DNA of 64,000 nucleotides, from assembly GCA_022606425.2 (NCBI GenBank), contig JAHDVF020000126.1, forward strand, positions 109,501 to 173,500, in the 5' to 3' direction. Shown one piece after another: positions 1 to 10,727 of the stretch. The first letter of the stretch is position 1; the number at the start of each line of letters is the position of its first letter. Below the pieces are notes generated by a model that did not search any database, was not told the origin of the DNA, and saw only the letters and a program-made list of their open reading frames with translations. The position numbers and the translations under genes were made by a program. This DNA comes from Lepidostoma basale. Its lineage: Eukaryota > Arthropoda > Insecta > Trichoptera > Lepidostomatidae.

Positions 1-584
1 TAATTTAGAACAATTTTGTTCAAACGTCGGATATTTACGAAGCAAAGGCCTCATCAATCAACAACGTATTTTCAAAATCAAACACGCGAAAGCTTAAAGG
101 CATTTCTAATTGTTTCAGTGTCAATAATTAGCGGTGTGCGGCAAAACATCATTAATTAGAAAGCCATTATTAATCAAAAACGAACGGTACGTCACACGTG
201 TGCGGCGAGTACATCACACGTGCGCGGCACGTCAAAATGGCCATCTGTTATAATTTATAATGCTTCATTGCATTCGCATGCCTGATCACTCCCGCGACCA
301 CTCCATCAAACTCAATACGCTTTGTGCTATAAATTATTTACATACAATGTATTGTTGATATTTCAAAACATTGTTGCAGTGAAATAGTATTTACGTGGAA
401 CACTGGCTGTAGATGATTACTTGTGTACCTACCCGAGAGCCATAATGTCTTATGTTTTTTGGCAGAAAATGAGCCATGAGAAAAATTCAGTATATAGTGT
501 ACAATTGTATGCAAACTGCATTTAGCGAATCTTCTGTGGTTCTTGGCTGCATGAGAAAGGACTTTTCAACGAAGGGCAGGCATA
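1..584. other. No recognisable gene; AT-rich spacer
   Basis: I see no long frame, terminal repeat or known repeat tail here. A short patch at about 188-235 has several CACGTG-like and GTGCGGC words (acacgtgtgcgg, cacgtgcgcggc), which look like local duplication. Nothing shows a function. Confidence 0.5.
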
Positions 585-900
585 ATTTTTTTTAATTTTA
601 TTTATATTTGAGAACATAATTTGAAGAGTCATTGACATAAGATACATGACAAATAAAAAAAATGAATATACAATTATAATAAGGACAGTGCTTCCCTCAG
701 GTGAGCCAGACTATCTCAAAATGCGTCAAATTCCGAGGTGATACGATTTAACAAAGACTCTACCTACCGGCATAACCATTGGCAGGTTCTGCATCGTGCA
801 ATATAAAAAATCGATGGCCCCTTTCTCGAAGATAATTATCAGGGACGAACAGACCTACATCACTCAGGATTTCTGAGTTGTGTATACAGCCCCCCTCAGT
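585..900 (-). pseudogene. CR1-D LINE, 3' end of reverse transcriptase ORF plus 3' UTR
   Basis: On the minus strand the sequence encodes a broken C-terminal tail with 'VPDNYLRERGHRFF' and 'EPANGYAGR', matching in order the tail at 36655-36963. The 3' UTR runs left into an A/T-rich end near 585-600. In CR1/jockey-like LINEs this tail follows the reverse transcriptase domain, which is missing here, so the copy is 5'-truncated. Frameshifts break the frame. The sequence upstream of about 880 is not recognised. Confidence 0.65.
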
Positions 901-1004
901 TGGATACTCAGTCAACAGATGCTCAGTTGGAGACCATGGGCAAATAGGCGAAGTGTCCGAAGGCCACCGATGATATTGTAAAAAGGGTTGGAAAATCTTG
1001 GACA

Positions 1005-1100
1005 CAAAGGGGGTAGGATAGAGACGAGTGGAGGAAATTAGAAGAAGCCTATATCCAACAGTGGAGGGAAGAAGGCTAGCAATTAAGAAGAAGAAGAAGT
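1005..1100 (+). pseudogene. LINE 3' terminus with (AAG)n tail
   Basis: The wording 'ggaagaagcctatatccaacagtgg' (split by decay) followed by 'aagaagaagaag' is typical of the last codons and tail of insect RTE/jockey-type LINEs (a family ending '...EAYVQQW'). Only the last ~90 bases remain. Confidence 0.5.
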
Positions 1101-1725
1101 ATACAACAGCCCATCAGTCGAAAGAAGTGAACACCCAAGTGAATGTCTCGTCTCCTCTCAAGTGATTGGTAGCCCAGATTAAAATTAAAATTTAAAAATA
1201 TTCCACACAAATTTTAATAAATTTTTCGGTTTGTAGCAAATTTGCAATTATTATAAATTTGGTACGACACAAGTCACTCTGATTAAATATAAAATGGCGG
1301 TGACAAAGCCTCACTAGAAATGACAGCCGAGGTATATAAAATTCACCATTTAGTATCTTTCGCACTCCATTGTCAAGTACGGCGTCTCTTTGTTGTGATA
1401 ACTAGAATTCATAACCGCTAAAAGAAGAAGCAATTAAACTCGAGATCTCTAACAATGATATTTACGCAAAACTATGAAGGGAGGTTTAAATAAATAAAAC
1501 AAGAATACTTTTAATTAATTGCCGCTTCGTAATACTGGGCAGGGCCCTAACAAATGGGGCTGCATATTTACTGTCGGAACATGAAAGGAGAAAAAATGTA
1601 CGAACATTAAAATAAAGAAGCTTAAAAAATCATAAATTCTCCCGGCCGACTCTGCAAGCCTTCAAAGTTTCAAAATAGCTATTTCTAAAGTTCATTTTTT
1701 TTTCTCTTTTTCATTTTTATATACT
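1101..1725. other. No recognisable feature
   Basis: AT-rich stretch with no credible frame, terminal inverted repeat or tandem array that I can see. Confidence 0.45.
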
Positions 1726-2512
1726 TTAGATATGATAAGGTTTGCTAACGATATTGCTATGGTTGCTGAAAGTGAAGAAGAACTGCAAGAGGCCTTAACA
1801 ACTATGCAGAGCGTTCTTCAAAATAACTACAACGTGAAGATAAATAGAGACAGAACAAAGGTGCTGACTGTAGGCCGAACGCAACATCGGGTGAAAGTGG
1901 TGATGTCAGGAGTTCCACAAAAGAACACCATTTGTCTACCTCGGGAGCAAAATAACATGGGACGGTCGGTCTAGGAGCGAAGTCGACAGCCGTATACATC
2001 AGCCTAGGGCCATTTAATAAAGGATCGAAAATAATAGAATCGAATAATATAGACCTAAAACTGATAATACTCCTCATCAAGACCTACTCGTATGTATGGA
2101 GTAACTTGATGTACGGCTGCAAGACATGGTGCCGATCCGAAAGAGATAAACGGAGACTTGAGATGAGGTCCTATACAAGACTATTAGGAATTTCCTGGAG
2201 AGACCACATCACAAATGAGGAGGTTCTCCAAAGAATCAAAAGAGGGAGGCACCTGCTCAGGACCTTGTCCAAAAGGCGTGCAAGATGGATCGGCCATGTA
2301 ATACGACAAGAAGGCCTCTTGCATGACATAATGGAGGGTATGACCGAGGGGACAAACTCTAGGGGGCGCCCGAGCCGAGAGTACCTGGAGGACCTGTTGG
2401 TGGACGTGCGCTGCTCATCATATGCAGATTTCAAAAAAGCCACACAAGACAGAAGAATAGAGGACTTTGCTGCAAACCAATCCCAGGATTGAAACCAGAG
2501 AAGAAGATACTT
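1726..2512 (+). pseudogene. LINE-I reverse transcriptase remnant (FANDD-type core to C-terminus)
   Basis: The first part (1732-1974) reads MIRFANDIAMVAESEEELQ, a decayed form of the catalytic [FY]ADD block of reverse transcriptase followed by the usual helix; the second catalytic Asp is changed (FAND). After stops and frameshifts the second part (2106-2492) gives the post-RT tail: YGCKTWCRSERDKRRLEMRS, RRARWIGHVIRQEGL, SRGRPSREYLEDLL. The end 'gagaagaag' is the LINE tail. A second copy of the last 80 codons lies at 17898-18140. That copy has a 'KEKWK' segment lost here. Clearly non-functional; 5' endonuclease and most of the RT are absent. Confidence 0.8.
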
Positions 2513-2800
2513 TGTATATACAACACTTACATTCAAAAAAATTACATACACATGTTTCGGACAACCAGTCCTTCTTCCGTAATACATATTATAAAGATAT
2601 ATATTTAAAATATTATGAAATTGTTTACATGATCTGACAGATGCTATAAATATTTATTTTGGAATGTTTATGTTTTTGTTATAACAAATATTATGATTCA
2701 GTTTAAATTTAAAAGAATAATTTAAAGTTCTTATTGGGGTTCAGAAAAAGAGAAATAAAGCATTTACAACACAAATTATGGCGAATATAGAAGGAATTAA
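2505..2800 (-). mobile_element. Penelope-like element end, GGAC/GTCC hammerhead family
   Basis: On the minus strand at about 2551-2580: GGAAGA, A, hairpin GGAC-TGGTT-GTCC, GAAAC, ATGT. This is the same module as at 36025-36408, 40267-40836 and 62540-62830. The family's end word 'ggcgaatatagaag' is at 2779-2793. Core changes (CTGAAGA to CGGAAGA, GTC to GTG) make a working ribozyme unlikely. No PLE reverse transcriptase or GIY-YIG frame is present. Confidence 0.6.
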
Positions 2801-2830
2801 TTTATTAGTAGACGAATTATTTTAGCTATT

Positions 2831-2965
2831 ATATTGATTCCCGTGACATGTAATAGGAAGCCAATCTATCGCTATTTTGTTGTCACGTGAATTCTACACC
2901 AGACCAGAGACAGTGTGACAATCACACTGCCATCGCCGGGAATCGAACCCGGGACCTTCGAATGT
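2831..2965 (-). mobile_element. S1 tRNA-derived SINE, fragment
   Basis: Read on the minus strand it carries a pol III B-box-like word (ggttcgattcccggcgatgg), then 'cagtgtgattgtcacactg' and the SINE body. The A-box half and the poly(A) end are missing. The reference copy is at 18456-18751. Confidence 0.75.
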
Positions 2966-3049
2966 ATTACTGTATTACTGGCGAACAATAAAACATATTT
3001 CGAAGGAATGTTGAGCGGAAGAAGGCATTATTAAAAAGTATTAGTAAAC

Positions 3050-3352
3050 AAAATTATGAAAGGATCACTGCATTGCTTTGGACATATGGAACGCATAGAT
3101 GAAGAAAGAATGGCTGAGAAAATATACGTTAACGATGTGAATGAAATGTTGAGACGAGGAAGAACGAAGAAAATATGGAATGACAAAATTAATCAAATTT
3201 TAAAGGTTGGTCAAATAAGAAGTCAGAAGAATCGACGTGCGTGTATGACTCGTTGTATGAATGTGGAGGAACCTAGAGAGGTTTCGAATAGAGTAGTGTG
3301 GCGGTCCATTCTCTCTGCCTACACCTGCGGGGAAACGGCGTGATGGTTTGTT
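3050..3352 (+). pseudogene. LINE-A 3' fragment, (GTT)n-tailed subfamily
   Basis: The open stretch 3056-3343 encodes MKGSLHCFGHMERIDEERM, RRGRTKKIWNDKINQILK and RRACMTRCMNVEEPREV, ending SAYTCGETA and a TGA. This is the conserved tail C-terminal to the reverse transcriptase of this LINE family. The tail 'gatggtttgttattgttgttatt' follows directly. Key words are mutated (LRWFGH to LHCFGH, RPRKTW to RTKKIW), so this is an old copy even though its frame is still open. Confidence 0.85.
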
Positions 3353-4077
3353 ATTGTTGTTATTAAATCCATTATTTATTAAGCAAACAAAAGACAAAAA
3401 TGAAATATGCCGAAAATAACGAAAATATTCGGTTACATATTGGACATACGGGAATTCAACAGTACACCAGCGATTCGAAGAACACCCGAATTGAGTACAA
3501 AAAATAAAAAAAGGATTTCCATTTGACGCTGTAGGCGGGGTATTAAAAGAACACTTGGCTAAAAGAGTTTTAACGCATACTACGATTACATATTTCGTAC
3601 TTACGATGGCACGCGTAAGCGTGCGTTTTCGTAAAGATGACCATGCCGCGCTTTTCCTCCGACGCAAATGTAAATTTGCTCTACTACTTAGCAACAAACA
3701 ATTAAAAAGTTTTAGGTGAAGGGAAAATTATGAAACGTACAAATGATTATCCAGGAGCAGCTAGAGAAAGTGGGACGGTAAATGTTAGTTACGCGGGGTG
3801 GAAAGAGATGGAGCTAAAGTATTGCTTTTAGAGGTCATGACGTCATGATGGGGGTTTGGGGGAAAAGGGAAAAGCAATTTGAATTGCGAATGTTAAAAAA
3901 ACGCCGGAATATTCTAAAAAATAGGATATTTAAAAGTAAACATAGATTAAATCAACGAAAAATGTGAATTTATTTTTGTAATTCAGACAATTAATTGCAA
4001 CAGTAACGAACGTAATTTGGCAGGAGAAAGTTTCGCCCCTCATTCCAAAATTTATTTGAAAATTAAGAAAATATAAT
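3353..4077. other. No recognisable feature
   Basis: Spacer between two LINE-A copies. The 165-residue frame on the minus strand here has low-complexity composition and overlaps the LINE-A copy, so I do not treat it as a gene. Confidence 0.45.
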
Positions 4078-4395
4078 AACAACAACAAACCATCACGCCA
4101 TTTCCCTGCAGGTGTAGGCAGAGAGAATGGACTGCCACACTACTCTATCCTGACATACCTCTCTAGCTTCCTCTACATTCATACGGCGAGTCATACACGC
4201 ACGTCGATTCTTCCGGCTTCTGACATGACCAACCTTTAAAATTTTATTAATTTGGTCATGCCATGTTTTCCTCGGTCTACCTCGACTCCGTACTCCATTT
4301 ACATCGTTAACGTATACTTTTTTAACCATTCTTTCTTCACCCATGCGCTCCATATGTCCGAACCAACGCAGCGATCCTTTCATAATTTTGATCAT
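4078..4395 (-). pseudogene. LINE-A 3' fragment, (GTT)n-tailed subfamily
   Basis: Minus-strand frame 4395-4093 encodes MKGSLRWFGHMERMGEERM, SRGRPRKTWHDQINKILK and RRACMTRRMNVEEAREV, ending SAYTCREMA. On the plus strand the copy begins with 'aacaacaacaaaccatcacg', which is the (GTT)n tail of the element. The frame is uninterrupted over 100 codons, but the RT domain is missing because of 5' truncation. Confidence 0.9.
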
Positions 4396-4585
4396 AATAA
4401 AAAATATATATTTTTATTAATCAGTTGCAAAGTGGGATACGGGAATTTTTTATTATTATTTATATTTACAATACTTATATCGAAAAAAATGATTTTGTAA
4501 CAAAATGCCACGAAGATAAATTTTAATATTATAATATTTACTAGTCATTACCGCAAATAGACATACTCGTATATCGATTGAATCA

Positions 4586-4730
4586 AAGATGGTAGTGCAC
4601 AATGGAATTTTAGTGCCAATCCTTATGTATGGACGTGAATCTTGGAGTTGATGAAAGTAGGATAAATGCCGTAGGAATGGGGTTACTAAGAAGAATGTGG
4701 GGAAAAACAATTTATGATAGAATATACTTT
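4586..4730 (+). pseudogene. LINE-A internal fragment
   Basis: Translates with gaps to KMVVHNGILVPILMYGRES, DESRINAVGMGLLRRMWGK and TIYDRI. This is the segment just upstream of the WFGHMER tail in the family. It has a deletion around 'WNWQKK' and frame breaks. Confidence 0.75.
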
Positions 4731-4859
4731 GTCTAATCAAACAAAATATTTTTTTTTAATGTATGAATTTCAACAATTAAAATATCTTACCTAACTCCGT
4801 AATGAATCCTTGATTTAAATGGCGAATGAGAATTTCTTTGCTCACCTGCAACAAATTAA

Positions 4860-5165
4860 AAACAATTATTATAGATATTAAATAAGTTTTTTTAACTTTT
4901 ATTTTAACATTAAATTGTAAATATATTCTTAATTAACACGAATAAAACTTTTTTTTACATATATTGTGCAATAATTTATGACAATGGCATGTTTCGCCTT
5001 GACTTTATAAAATGGCGTGCCTTAGGAAGGCGAAACATGTCATTCATATAAAATATAATGCAACTTATAGAAAATATAAGAATCGTAAAAAGGTTTATAA
5101 TAAATTAAAAGTTCATATTTAATTATAAATAATGTTTTATAATTTAAAACAAAAATATATGTATC
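4860..5165. mobile_element. Penelope-like element, inverted pair (GCC hairpin family)
   Basis: Two facing modules. The plus-strand one at 5019-5041 has hairpin GCCTT-AGG-AAGGC, then GAAAC, AT, GTC. The minus-strand one lies at 4988-5003. The core upstream of the hairpin (TTGATAA in better copies at 28480 and 59714) is replaced by aatggcg, so this copy is probably inactive. Flanks match the A/T-rich arms of the 28.4-kb, 30.4-kb and 59.5-kb copies. Confidence 0.6.
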
Positions 5166-5695
5166 CAAAAGATCAAATAAAAAATACACATTTTATTTTA
5201 CTGAAACTAATCCGCATATTTTTAATACAATAATTCAACCGTAAATTTTTAACATAAATATATAACGCGAAAGATTAAAATATTAAATGAACCAAAAAAT
5301 ACTACTATAATTTTATTATCTATGAAAATACCGCATAATCGTTTGTTGCATAATATGGCGTTTAAATACATTCCTAACCAGCCGAATATAATAGATAATA
5401 GAATATTGCGGTAGGTTCCTACTCGGTCCAATTTGTCCCCAGAATTCTGCATAGGGTAGTGCTACCCGTGTAATAATAATATTCCGAGTCAGCTGCGCTG
5501 CGGTCGGCTAGGCGTGGACCGGAATTAGATTGCCCTGCTCCAGTGATGCGGCCGCCTGAATTGAATAATCGACTAATTTTAATAATCGATTTCTCGATTA
5601 TTTGTATTAATCGATTTTAAACAGAAACGATTTTCACGGTAGGTGTGATCTTTGATTGATTTTTGGGGAAAGTACATTTTTTAGTACAAGATAAC
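5166..5695. other. No recognisable feature
   Basis: AT-rich, with a short patch of repeated 'atcgatt' words at 5570-5620. No gene, tail or terminal repeat identified. Confidence 0.45.
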
Positions 5696-6175
5696 TAACT
5701 TACTTACCATCACGTCCTTTCCCCGGAGGGGTAGGCAGAGAGAATAGATCGCCACAATGCTCTGTACTGGCATACCTCTCGGGCTTCATCTACATTCATA
5801 CATCGTACTATGCACGCACTTCGATTATTCCGACTTTGAATGTGACCGCCTTTTAGTAATTGATTAATTTGGTCATGCCATGTTTTCCTCGGTCGTCCTC
5901 GGCTTCTTTTTCCACTCACGCTGCTTGTGTACAACTTTTTAACCATTCTACTCTCATCCATTCGTTCCATATGTCCAAACCATCTCAGGGATCCTTTTTT
6001 AATTTTATCCATGATGCAATCATCTGCCTTACATTTCTCTCTTATTTCATTGTTCGGTATTCTATCAAACAACGTTTTCCCGCACATTATTCTTAGTGAT
6101 CTCATTTCTACGGAGTTTATCCTGATTTCATCCTTCTTTTTCCAGCTCCAAGCTTCACATCCATACATGAGGGTA
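5696..6175 (-). pseudogene. LINE-A 3' fragment, 152 open codons
   Basis: Minus-strand frame 6168-5710 is open from MYGCEAWSWKKKDEIRINS through LRRIMCGK-like and SLRWFGHMERMDESRM, SRGRPRKTWHDQINQLLK to SAYPSGERT. Plus-strand text 'cttacttaccatcacg' at 5699 marks the (GTAA/GTTA) tail end. It is one of the longest open LINE-A tails in the window. It shares variants (YTSSVSGKRSRGR, MDKIKKGSLRW) with 16316-16785 and 46159-46381, which marks a distinct subfamily. The RT domain is missing. Confidence 0.9.
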
Positions 6176-6465
6176 GTAGAAGATTACATGCATTATAATC
6201 TTAATAGACACGTGGGTGACATTATCACAAACATCGTATGAAAAATAACAAAAAAACACAGTAAATGAAGCATAAAAAAAAACAAAAAAGAGGTGTAAAT
6301 TAAAAAATCGACTTTTAAAAACAACCGAAACGTAAATATAAAAACATGGCAGGTTCAAATTTAACAGTTAAATTTAGGTTTTGAATTTGATCATTAAACA
6401 AGTGTAATGAAAATCCTGTAAGTCTCGATATAACAGGCATTAAATATGTTCGGGGTTCTAACGGG

Positions 6466-6838
6466 TTAGGGCTACGATGGGGTATACTTTGCTGGAAAGT
6501 AAACTTCTGTAATATTTCGTAATGCGCCATGTTGCAATAACACCTGCAACAATACTACCAAGTCCAACTCATTAGCGTCCTCAAGTGGTCTCTCGGGGGA
6601 TAATGTGTCATAGCAGATAATGAGTGGGCGAATGGCGAGTATCCGGCGCCATAAAGCCGGACCCCCCCAGCTAAGGGAAGATGACCCCTACAGAAAATCC
6701 CATCAGAGAAGGCAACGGAAAACCACTCTGATTACCTTTTCCCAGGGTACCTATTTACTATGGCGAGAACGCCGAGGTGATCGCCAACGTTGGGGGGGCC
6801 CGACGAGGCACTTGAAGAAGAAGAACTAATATGTTAAC
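6466..6838 (+). repeat. Repeat K followed by a LINE-J tail
   Basis: 6466-6670 matches 22104-22310 in order: 'gctacgatggggtatac', 'ttgctggaaagta', 'taatgcgccatgttgcaa', 'tagcgtcctcaagtggtctctc', 'gcgaatggcgagt'. The right end (about 6770-6838) is a LINE-J 3' terminus: 'gtgatcgccaacgttggggg' then 'gaagaagaagaa'. K may be a SINE or a non-autonomous element that borrows the LINE-J tail. The superfamily is not assigned. Confidence 0.55.
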
Positions 6839-6986
6839 GTCGAAGAAAACCACAATTGAATACTATATTTCAATCCCTCGACAAGTTTACCGTTAAAAAT
6901 TCACATTTAGATATCAATAAATCGTTTTATACAACATTTCCAATAATTACATTGGCATTAAAGACCATATAAGACACCTGGGTGTA

Positions 6987-7250
6987 TCTTCTACTTCTTC
7001 TTTTTCTTCAGCCTTCTTCCCTCCAAGGCTGTATATAGGCTTCTTCCACCCAGGTCCATCTTGTCCCTTCCGCATCGCAGTCGTTCCAGCTATTAGTGCA
7101 ATATCGTCAGTCCATCTTTAAGGTGGCCTCACGACACTGCTTTCCAAGGCCTCCATCGAAGTATTCTGGATGTCCGTCGGGTATTGCCTTGTCTTGCTTT
7201 ATGTCCAGCCGATTTCTACTTTAATTTAGGTGTACGATCCATTATATCAA
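6987..7250 (-). pseudogene. LINE 3' end with (AAG)n tail
   Basis: On the plus strand the element starts with 'cttctacttcttctttttcttc', the reverse complement of an (AAG)n tail. It is followed by 'cagccttcttccctccaaggctgtatatagg', here quoted in two parts, matching the LINE end at 1005-1100. Translation is broken. Extent upstream (towards 7250) is a guess. Confidence 0.45.
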
Positions 7251-8290
7251 CAATTTTGATTCGGCGTCTTGTTTCTTCATTTCTTATTTTGTATCAGAGA
7301 GATATTTATCATATTTACTGCTTTCTGCTTGCCACTTGAAGGAGGGTCGATCCTACTAACACGATTTTTCAAGAACGCTCTGTCTTGGCTCTGCTCTCTG
7401 TTGAATCCACATTTCTTGACAGTGGCCTCGATAAAATGACCCCCATGTCGCCAAAGACCGTTCTTTACCCCTCTGTACAGTTGGATTCGATGGGCAGACT
7501 TTATAATATGGTTATCATCCATAAATGATATAATGTATGGCATAACGTGGCCAAACTATCTAAATGTGGCCCGTATTATCTTTATAATTATAATTTAGTG
7601 GTCTATTGAAGATGCGAATAGCATCGAAGCCGTCAATGGTGAAAGAAAATAAAATATATGACAAATAGAACTGCATTTCGTAACTTATTGTTCGATTATG
7701 TTGTAAAAATTTCGATTCATCCCTTCACTACCGGCATTTCTGTACCCCGTTATGGTCGGGTATCAACACATTACTGTAATTGATAGTAAATATCGTGGGA
7801 CCTGACTGCTGCGAACCAATCGGCGTTCAAGTACAGTCAGGTGGGATGATTAGATAAATTTGAAAGGAAGAGAATTACAAAAAAATCATAACCCCTTTGG
7901 GATCTTCGTATAAGTTTTAAAAAAAGTGTCTCAAGTTTCTGTTTCTTTTTCAAATTTAAAAATAGAATAAAAACATATTTTAACTACCTAATGAGAATCG
8001 TTGAAACGAATGAAACAAAAGAACTTCAGAATATCATGATGCAATTATTTTAACATATTTAAACTATACACAATTATTTATTATTAATAATATTATTTAT
8101 TATAAATTTAAATAAAATACAACTAACGAAACAACGCGGGAGATGGTAAAATGTACCAAAAACATGAAAAACATTTGGCACTCACCTATTGTAAATTTAA
8201 AATGCAAAATGTAGATTTATCAATAACAAAGTCCATACGAATATAAGATAATGATCTGCAGTACTCAAGCAATCCAATATGTATAAACAA
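7251..8290. other. No recognisable feature
   Basis: About 1 kb without a convincing gene, terminal repeat or tandem array. It holds AT-rich runs around 8030-8120. Confidence 0.45.
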
Positions 8291-8294
8291 AACT

Positions 8295-8540
8295 GTTGAA
8301 CGCGGTCTCCTCGGAGATCGACGTCTTTCATATTAGTGCAAGTACATTCAAAAGGCAAATACTCTTGATTTTGGAAATTAACTTGTCTTCCTAATGTCGA
8401 ACCATCTCCAATGCTTTTCTAGTAGTATACTATATACAATAAATTATTTTACCTGTTCTCAATTTCGCCTGAATCTTAATTTAGTAATGTCTATTGATAA
8501 AATAAACTAATTTGATTTCATTTGATTTCATTTGAACACC
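8295..8540 (+). mobile_element. CR1-B LINE 3' end with TTTGA-type tail
   Basis: It matches the 3' region of the copy at 10728-11404: 'gatcgacgtctttcatatta', 'aggcaaatactcttgatttt', 'cctaatgtcgaaccatctcc', then 'aataaactaatttgatttca' repeated. CR1-type LINEs end in short direct repeats rather than poly(A), as seen here. Only the last few codons and the UTR remain. Confidence 0.75.
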
Positions 8541-8599
8541 TGGAAAACTCCAGGTTTTTATCCAACAGTATCAAATGCCATTATCTGGGCCATGGTAGG

Positions 8600-8860
8600 C
8601 GAAAAGGCTATCAGAGAAGTCGCAAATGGCTGTGGATTGGTCACACCCTGAGATGGAACCCAGTTTGCATTGGTCAGGGCGCACTAGATGGAAAGTGGAA
8701 GCGATTCAGACCTTGAGCCACCTGGAGTACCCTGCAGAACGAGATTAAAGCAGCAGGCCTCATTTGGGATGGTGTTAAGTATCAGACGTACAATAGAGTC
8801 GTTGAAGGTAAAGTGCTTTGAGGCCTTATGCACCACAAGAAAACTGGAGCAATAACGAAC
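8600..8860 (+). pseudogene. LINE-C C-terminal fragment
   Basis: Translates to KWLWIGHTLRWNPVCIGQGALD followed, across frame breaks, by TLQNEIKAAGLIWDGVKYQ and YNRVVEGKVL. This 'RWIGHTLR...QALDWNPQGKRKRGRP' arrangement is the C-terminal tail of a widespread metazoan LINE family. A sister fragment is at 15130-15358. Stops at 8716 and later prevent expression. Confidence 0.6.
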
Positions 8861-9340
8861 TGAAAATCATAAATTTAATCGATTGACGAAATAGGTTATA
8901 ATTATTATTCGAAAATTTATATATTGCGCTGACTGTGCGTGGTACATCCCATCCCTTTGAACACGTTTTCAGCTAGTGAGGCGGAATGTTTTAATCACAG
9001 TGTAAAATTGTTACGATAGTTTTATCTGCGTACAATTTAGCAGAAAGTGGATTTTGAATAAACAAATCGATACCCCATCCCAGCCTCTAGGGGATATTCG
9101 AATATAATTTTTTTGCGAAAAGCTAATTAAAAATTAATTCTGTTGATATTATTTGCCAGAACCAGACGTATCAATTATGTTCTCTGACAGAAAAGCGATA
9201 TTAGTATTTGAAAATTAATAATCTTTTTTTTTTCTTCTATGTTCGCCATTACTTTCTGTTGTAGATGTTTAATGTTTCTTTTTTAAATATACTTTGTATA
9301 CTACACTCACATTTAATAAATGTATACAAAAAAAGTATAA
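8861..9340. other. No recognisable feature
   Basis: AT-rich spacer between LINE fragments with no identified feature. Confidence 0.45.
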
Positions 9341-9344
9341 GAAT

Positions 9345-9713
9345 AAATGCGGTGTAAGAAGTGAATGCCGTGCGAATGATGGTGTCATGAACAAAATAAT
9401 GAAAGGATCATTAAGATGGTTTGGACATATAGAATGAATGAATGAAGAAAGAATGGTAAAAAAAATGATATGTTAATGATGTAAATGGAACCAGAAATAG
9501 AGGAAGACTGAGAAAAACGTGGCACGATCAAATAAATCAAATATTGAATGTCGGCTATGTGAGGAGTTAGACAAATCGACGCGCGTGCGTGACACGATGC
9601 ATGAATGTTGAGGAATCGAGAGAAATATGTCAGGAAAGAAAAGTGTGGCAGTCCATTATTTCTGCCTACCCCTTCGGGGAGACGGCGTGATGGTTAGTTA
9701 GTTAGTTAGTTAC
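9345..9713 (+). pseudogene. LINE-A 3' fragment, (GTTA)n-tailed
   Basis: Reads SECRANDGVMNKIMKGSLRWF, then after a frame change VNGTRNRGRLRKTWHDQ and INQILNVGYV, RRACVTRCMNVEESREI, SAYPFGETA. It ends 'gatggttagttagttagtta', showing the four-base repeat tail of this subfamily. Several frameshifts and a stop after GHIE are visible. Confidence 0.8.
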
Positions 9714-9762
9714 AAAAAAGTATATAAAAAAAGGTCAAAGTATGAGAGAGAAAAGCGAAAGA

Positions 9763-9845
9763 TGGAGTGCCGCATCGGTTAAAGAGTGTCAGTCCATTCT
9801 TTATGTCTACGCTTTCGGGTAGACGGCGTGATGGTTAGTTAGTTA
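9763..9845 (+). repeat. LINE-A 3' tip, variant A3
   Basis: Only the last ~55 bases are LINE-A ('cagtccattctttatgtcta' to 'gatggttagttagttatt'). The bases before it ('gatggagtgccgcatcgg') are not LINE-A but recur in the minus-strand tip at 23225-23310. The two share a breakpoint, so the chimera was copied as a unit. Confidence 0.6.
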
Positions 9846-9903
9846 TTTCGTTTTTCAAAGTATATAAAAAAGATACATTAATCTATTTTATTTTTATTAA
9901 ATC

Positions 9904-10030
9904 AGTGATTCCCAAAGTGGTCAATATAGACCCGCAGGGGTCTACGACAATTATATAATAAAAATGGGGTCCATGAGAAGTAAATGAGGGTCCACGAGAT
10001 GGTTCAACTAAATAGAAGCCGAATATTGGA
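9904..10030 (+). mobile_element. hAT-like element, one end
   Basis: It starts 'cagtgattcccaaagtgg' and continues with 'agacccgcaggggtctacga' and 'gggtccacgagatggttcaa', matching in inverse orientation the right half of the hAT-like element at 30103-30922. The other end is absent, so the copy is broken. Confidence 0.65.
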
Positions 10031-10132
10031 CTGGACAACTAGATGACCCAGGATCGCGAGATTTGGCGGTGCCGTGTAGGGAGAGCCGACCCCAAAAAAC
10101 AGGAAATTGCCAGGCGAAAGAAGAAGAAGATT
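10031..10132 (+). pseudogene. LINE 3' tip with (AAG)n tail
   Basis: 'gagagccgaccccaaaaaac' then 'gccaggcgaaagaagaagaa' is a LINE terminus of the type that ends shortly after an ADPKTG-like codon run. It directly abuts the hAT-like fragment on its left. Confidence 0.45.
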
Positions 10133-10645
10133 ATATATAATCCTAAATAGTGGTCATTCGTATACCTAGAACCACATAAAGAAGAATCATCAGAAAGGTG
10201 TGACACATAACATATGAATAGAAATAGCTATAAGGCAAGAACAAAGGCCGTATGTACGCGAGAGCCGAAATGTTATGTTTTCTAGAATTGCATAAATTTC
10301 CCGAATACAAACACGCCAAACACACGAATCGCACATGCTTGAAGTAATATAATAAAGGAAAAGTAAAGAGCTTTCCAGTTCTGCCTTGTAACTTGGGTTT
10401 ATTACATTTCCTCTCCGTATATATCATCCCCGCCAGATCCCCGCCGCACCCTGACCTCTGGGGGGATAAACTCGCGAAGTTTCCACTCAAAGAATCCATT
10501 ATCACTTCTGCTATCATGTCTTGTATTATTCATATAAATAACGTATTTCGAAACTTTAAAAACATTCATATTCAAATTCCCATGTATCGAAAAACAGGTT
10601 GTTACGAAAGTAACATTAGCGAATCCATTATTTTGGAAAAATACT
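10133..10645. other. No recognisable feature
   Basis: No frame here resembles a known family. The open frames on both strands overlap each other and have no supporting motif. Confidence 0.45.
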
Positions 10646-10727
10646 ATTAACGACCTTCGCGACAGAGTGGCAAAAGCTACGACTGCCACACCGAAGGTCC
10701 CGTGTTCGATTCCTGGCGATGGTAGTT
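10646..10727 (+). mobile_element. S1 SINE, tRNA-related head (left half of a split copy)
   Basis: It begins 'aacgaccttcgcgacagagtgg' (A-box region GACAGAGTGG) and has a B-box-like 'gttcgattcctggcgatgg'. The SINE breaks off after 'gatggtag' and its body resumes at 11405, on the far side of a CR1-B copy. The pairing of head and body in order and orientation supports one SINE split by a later CR1 insertion. Confidence 0.75.

Noticed and set aside
3200..3697. 165-codon minus-strand frame
   Set aside because: It overlaps a LINE-A copy on the other strand, carries low-complexity asparagine runs and has no domain.
10646..10727. A host tRNA gene
   Set aside because: A- and B-box-like words are present, but no cloverleaf can be drawn and the same sequence recurs as a SINE head.
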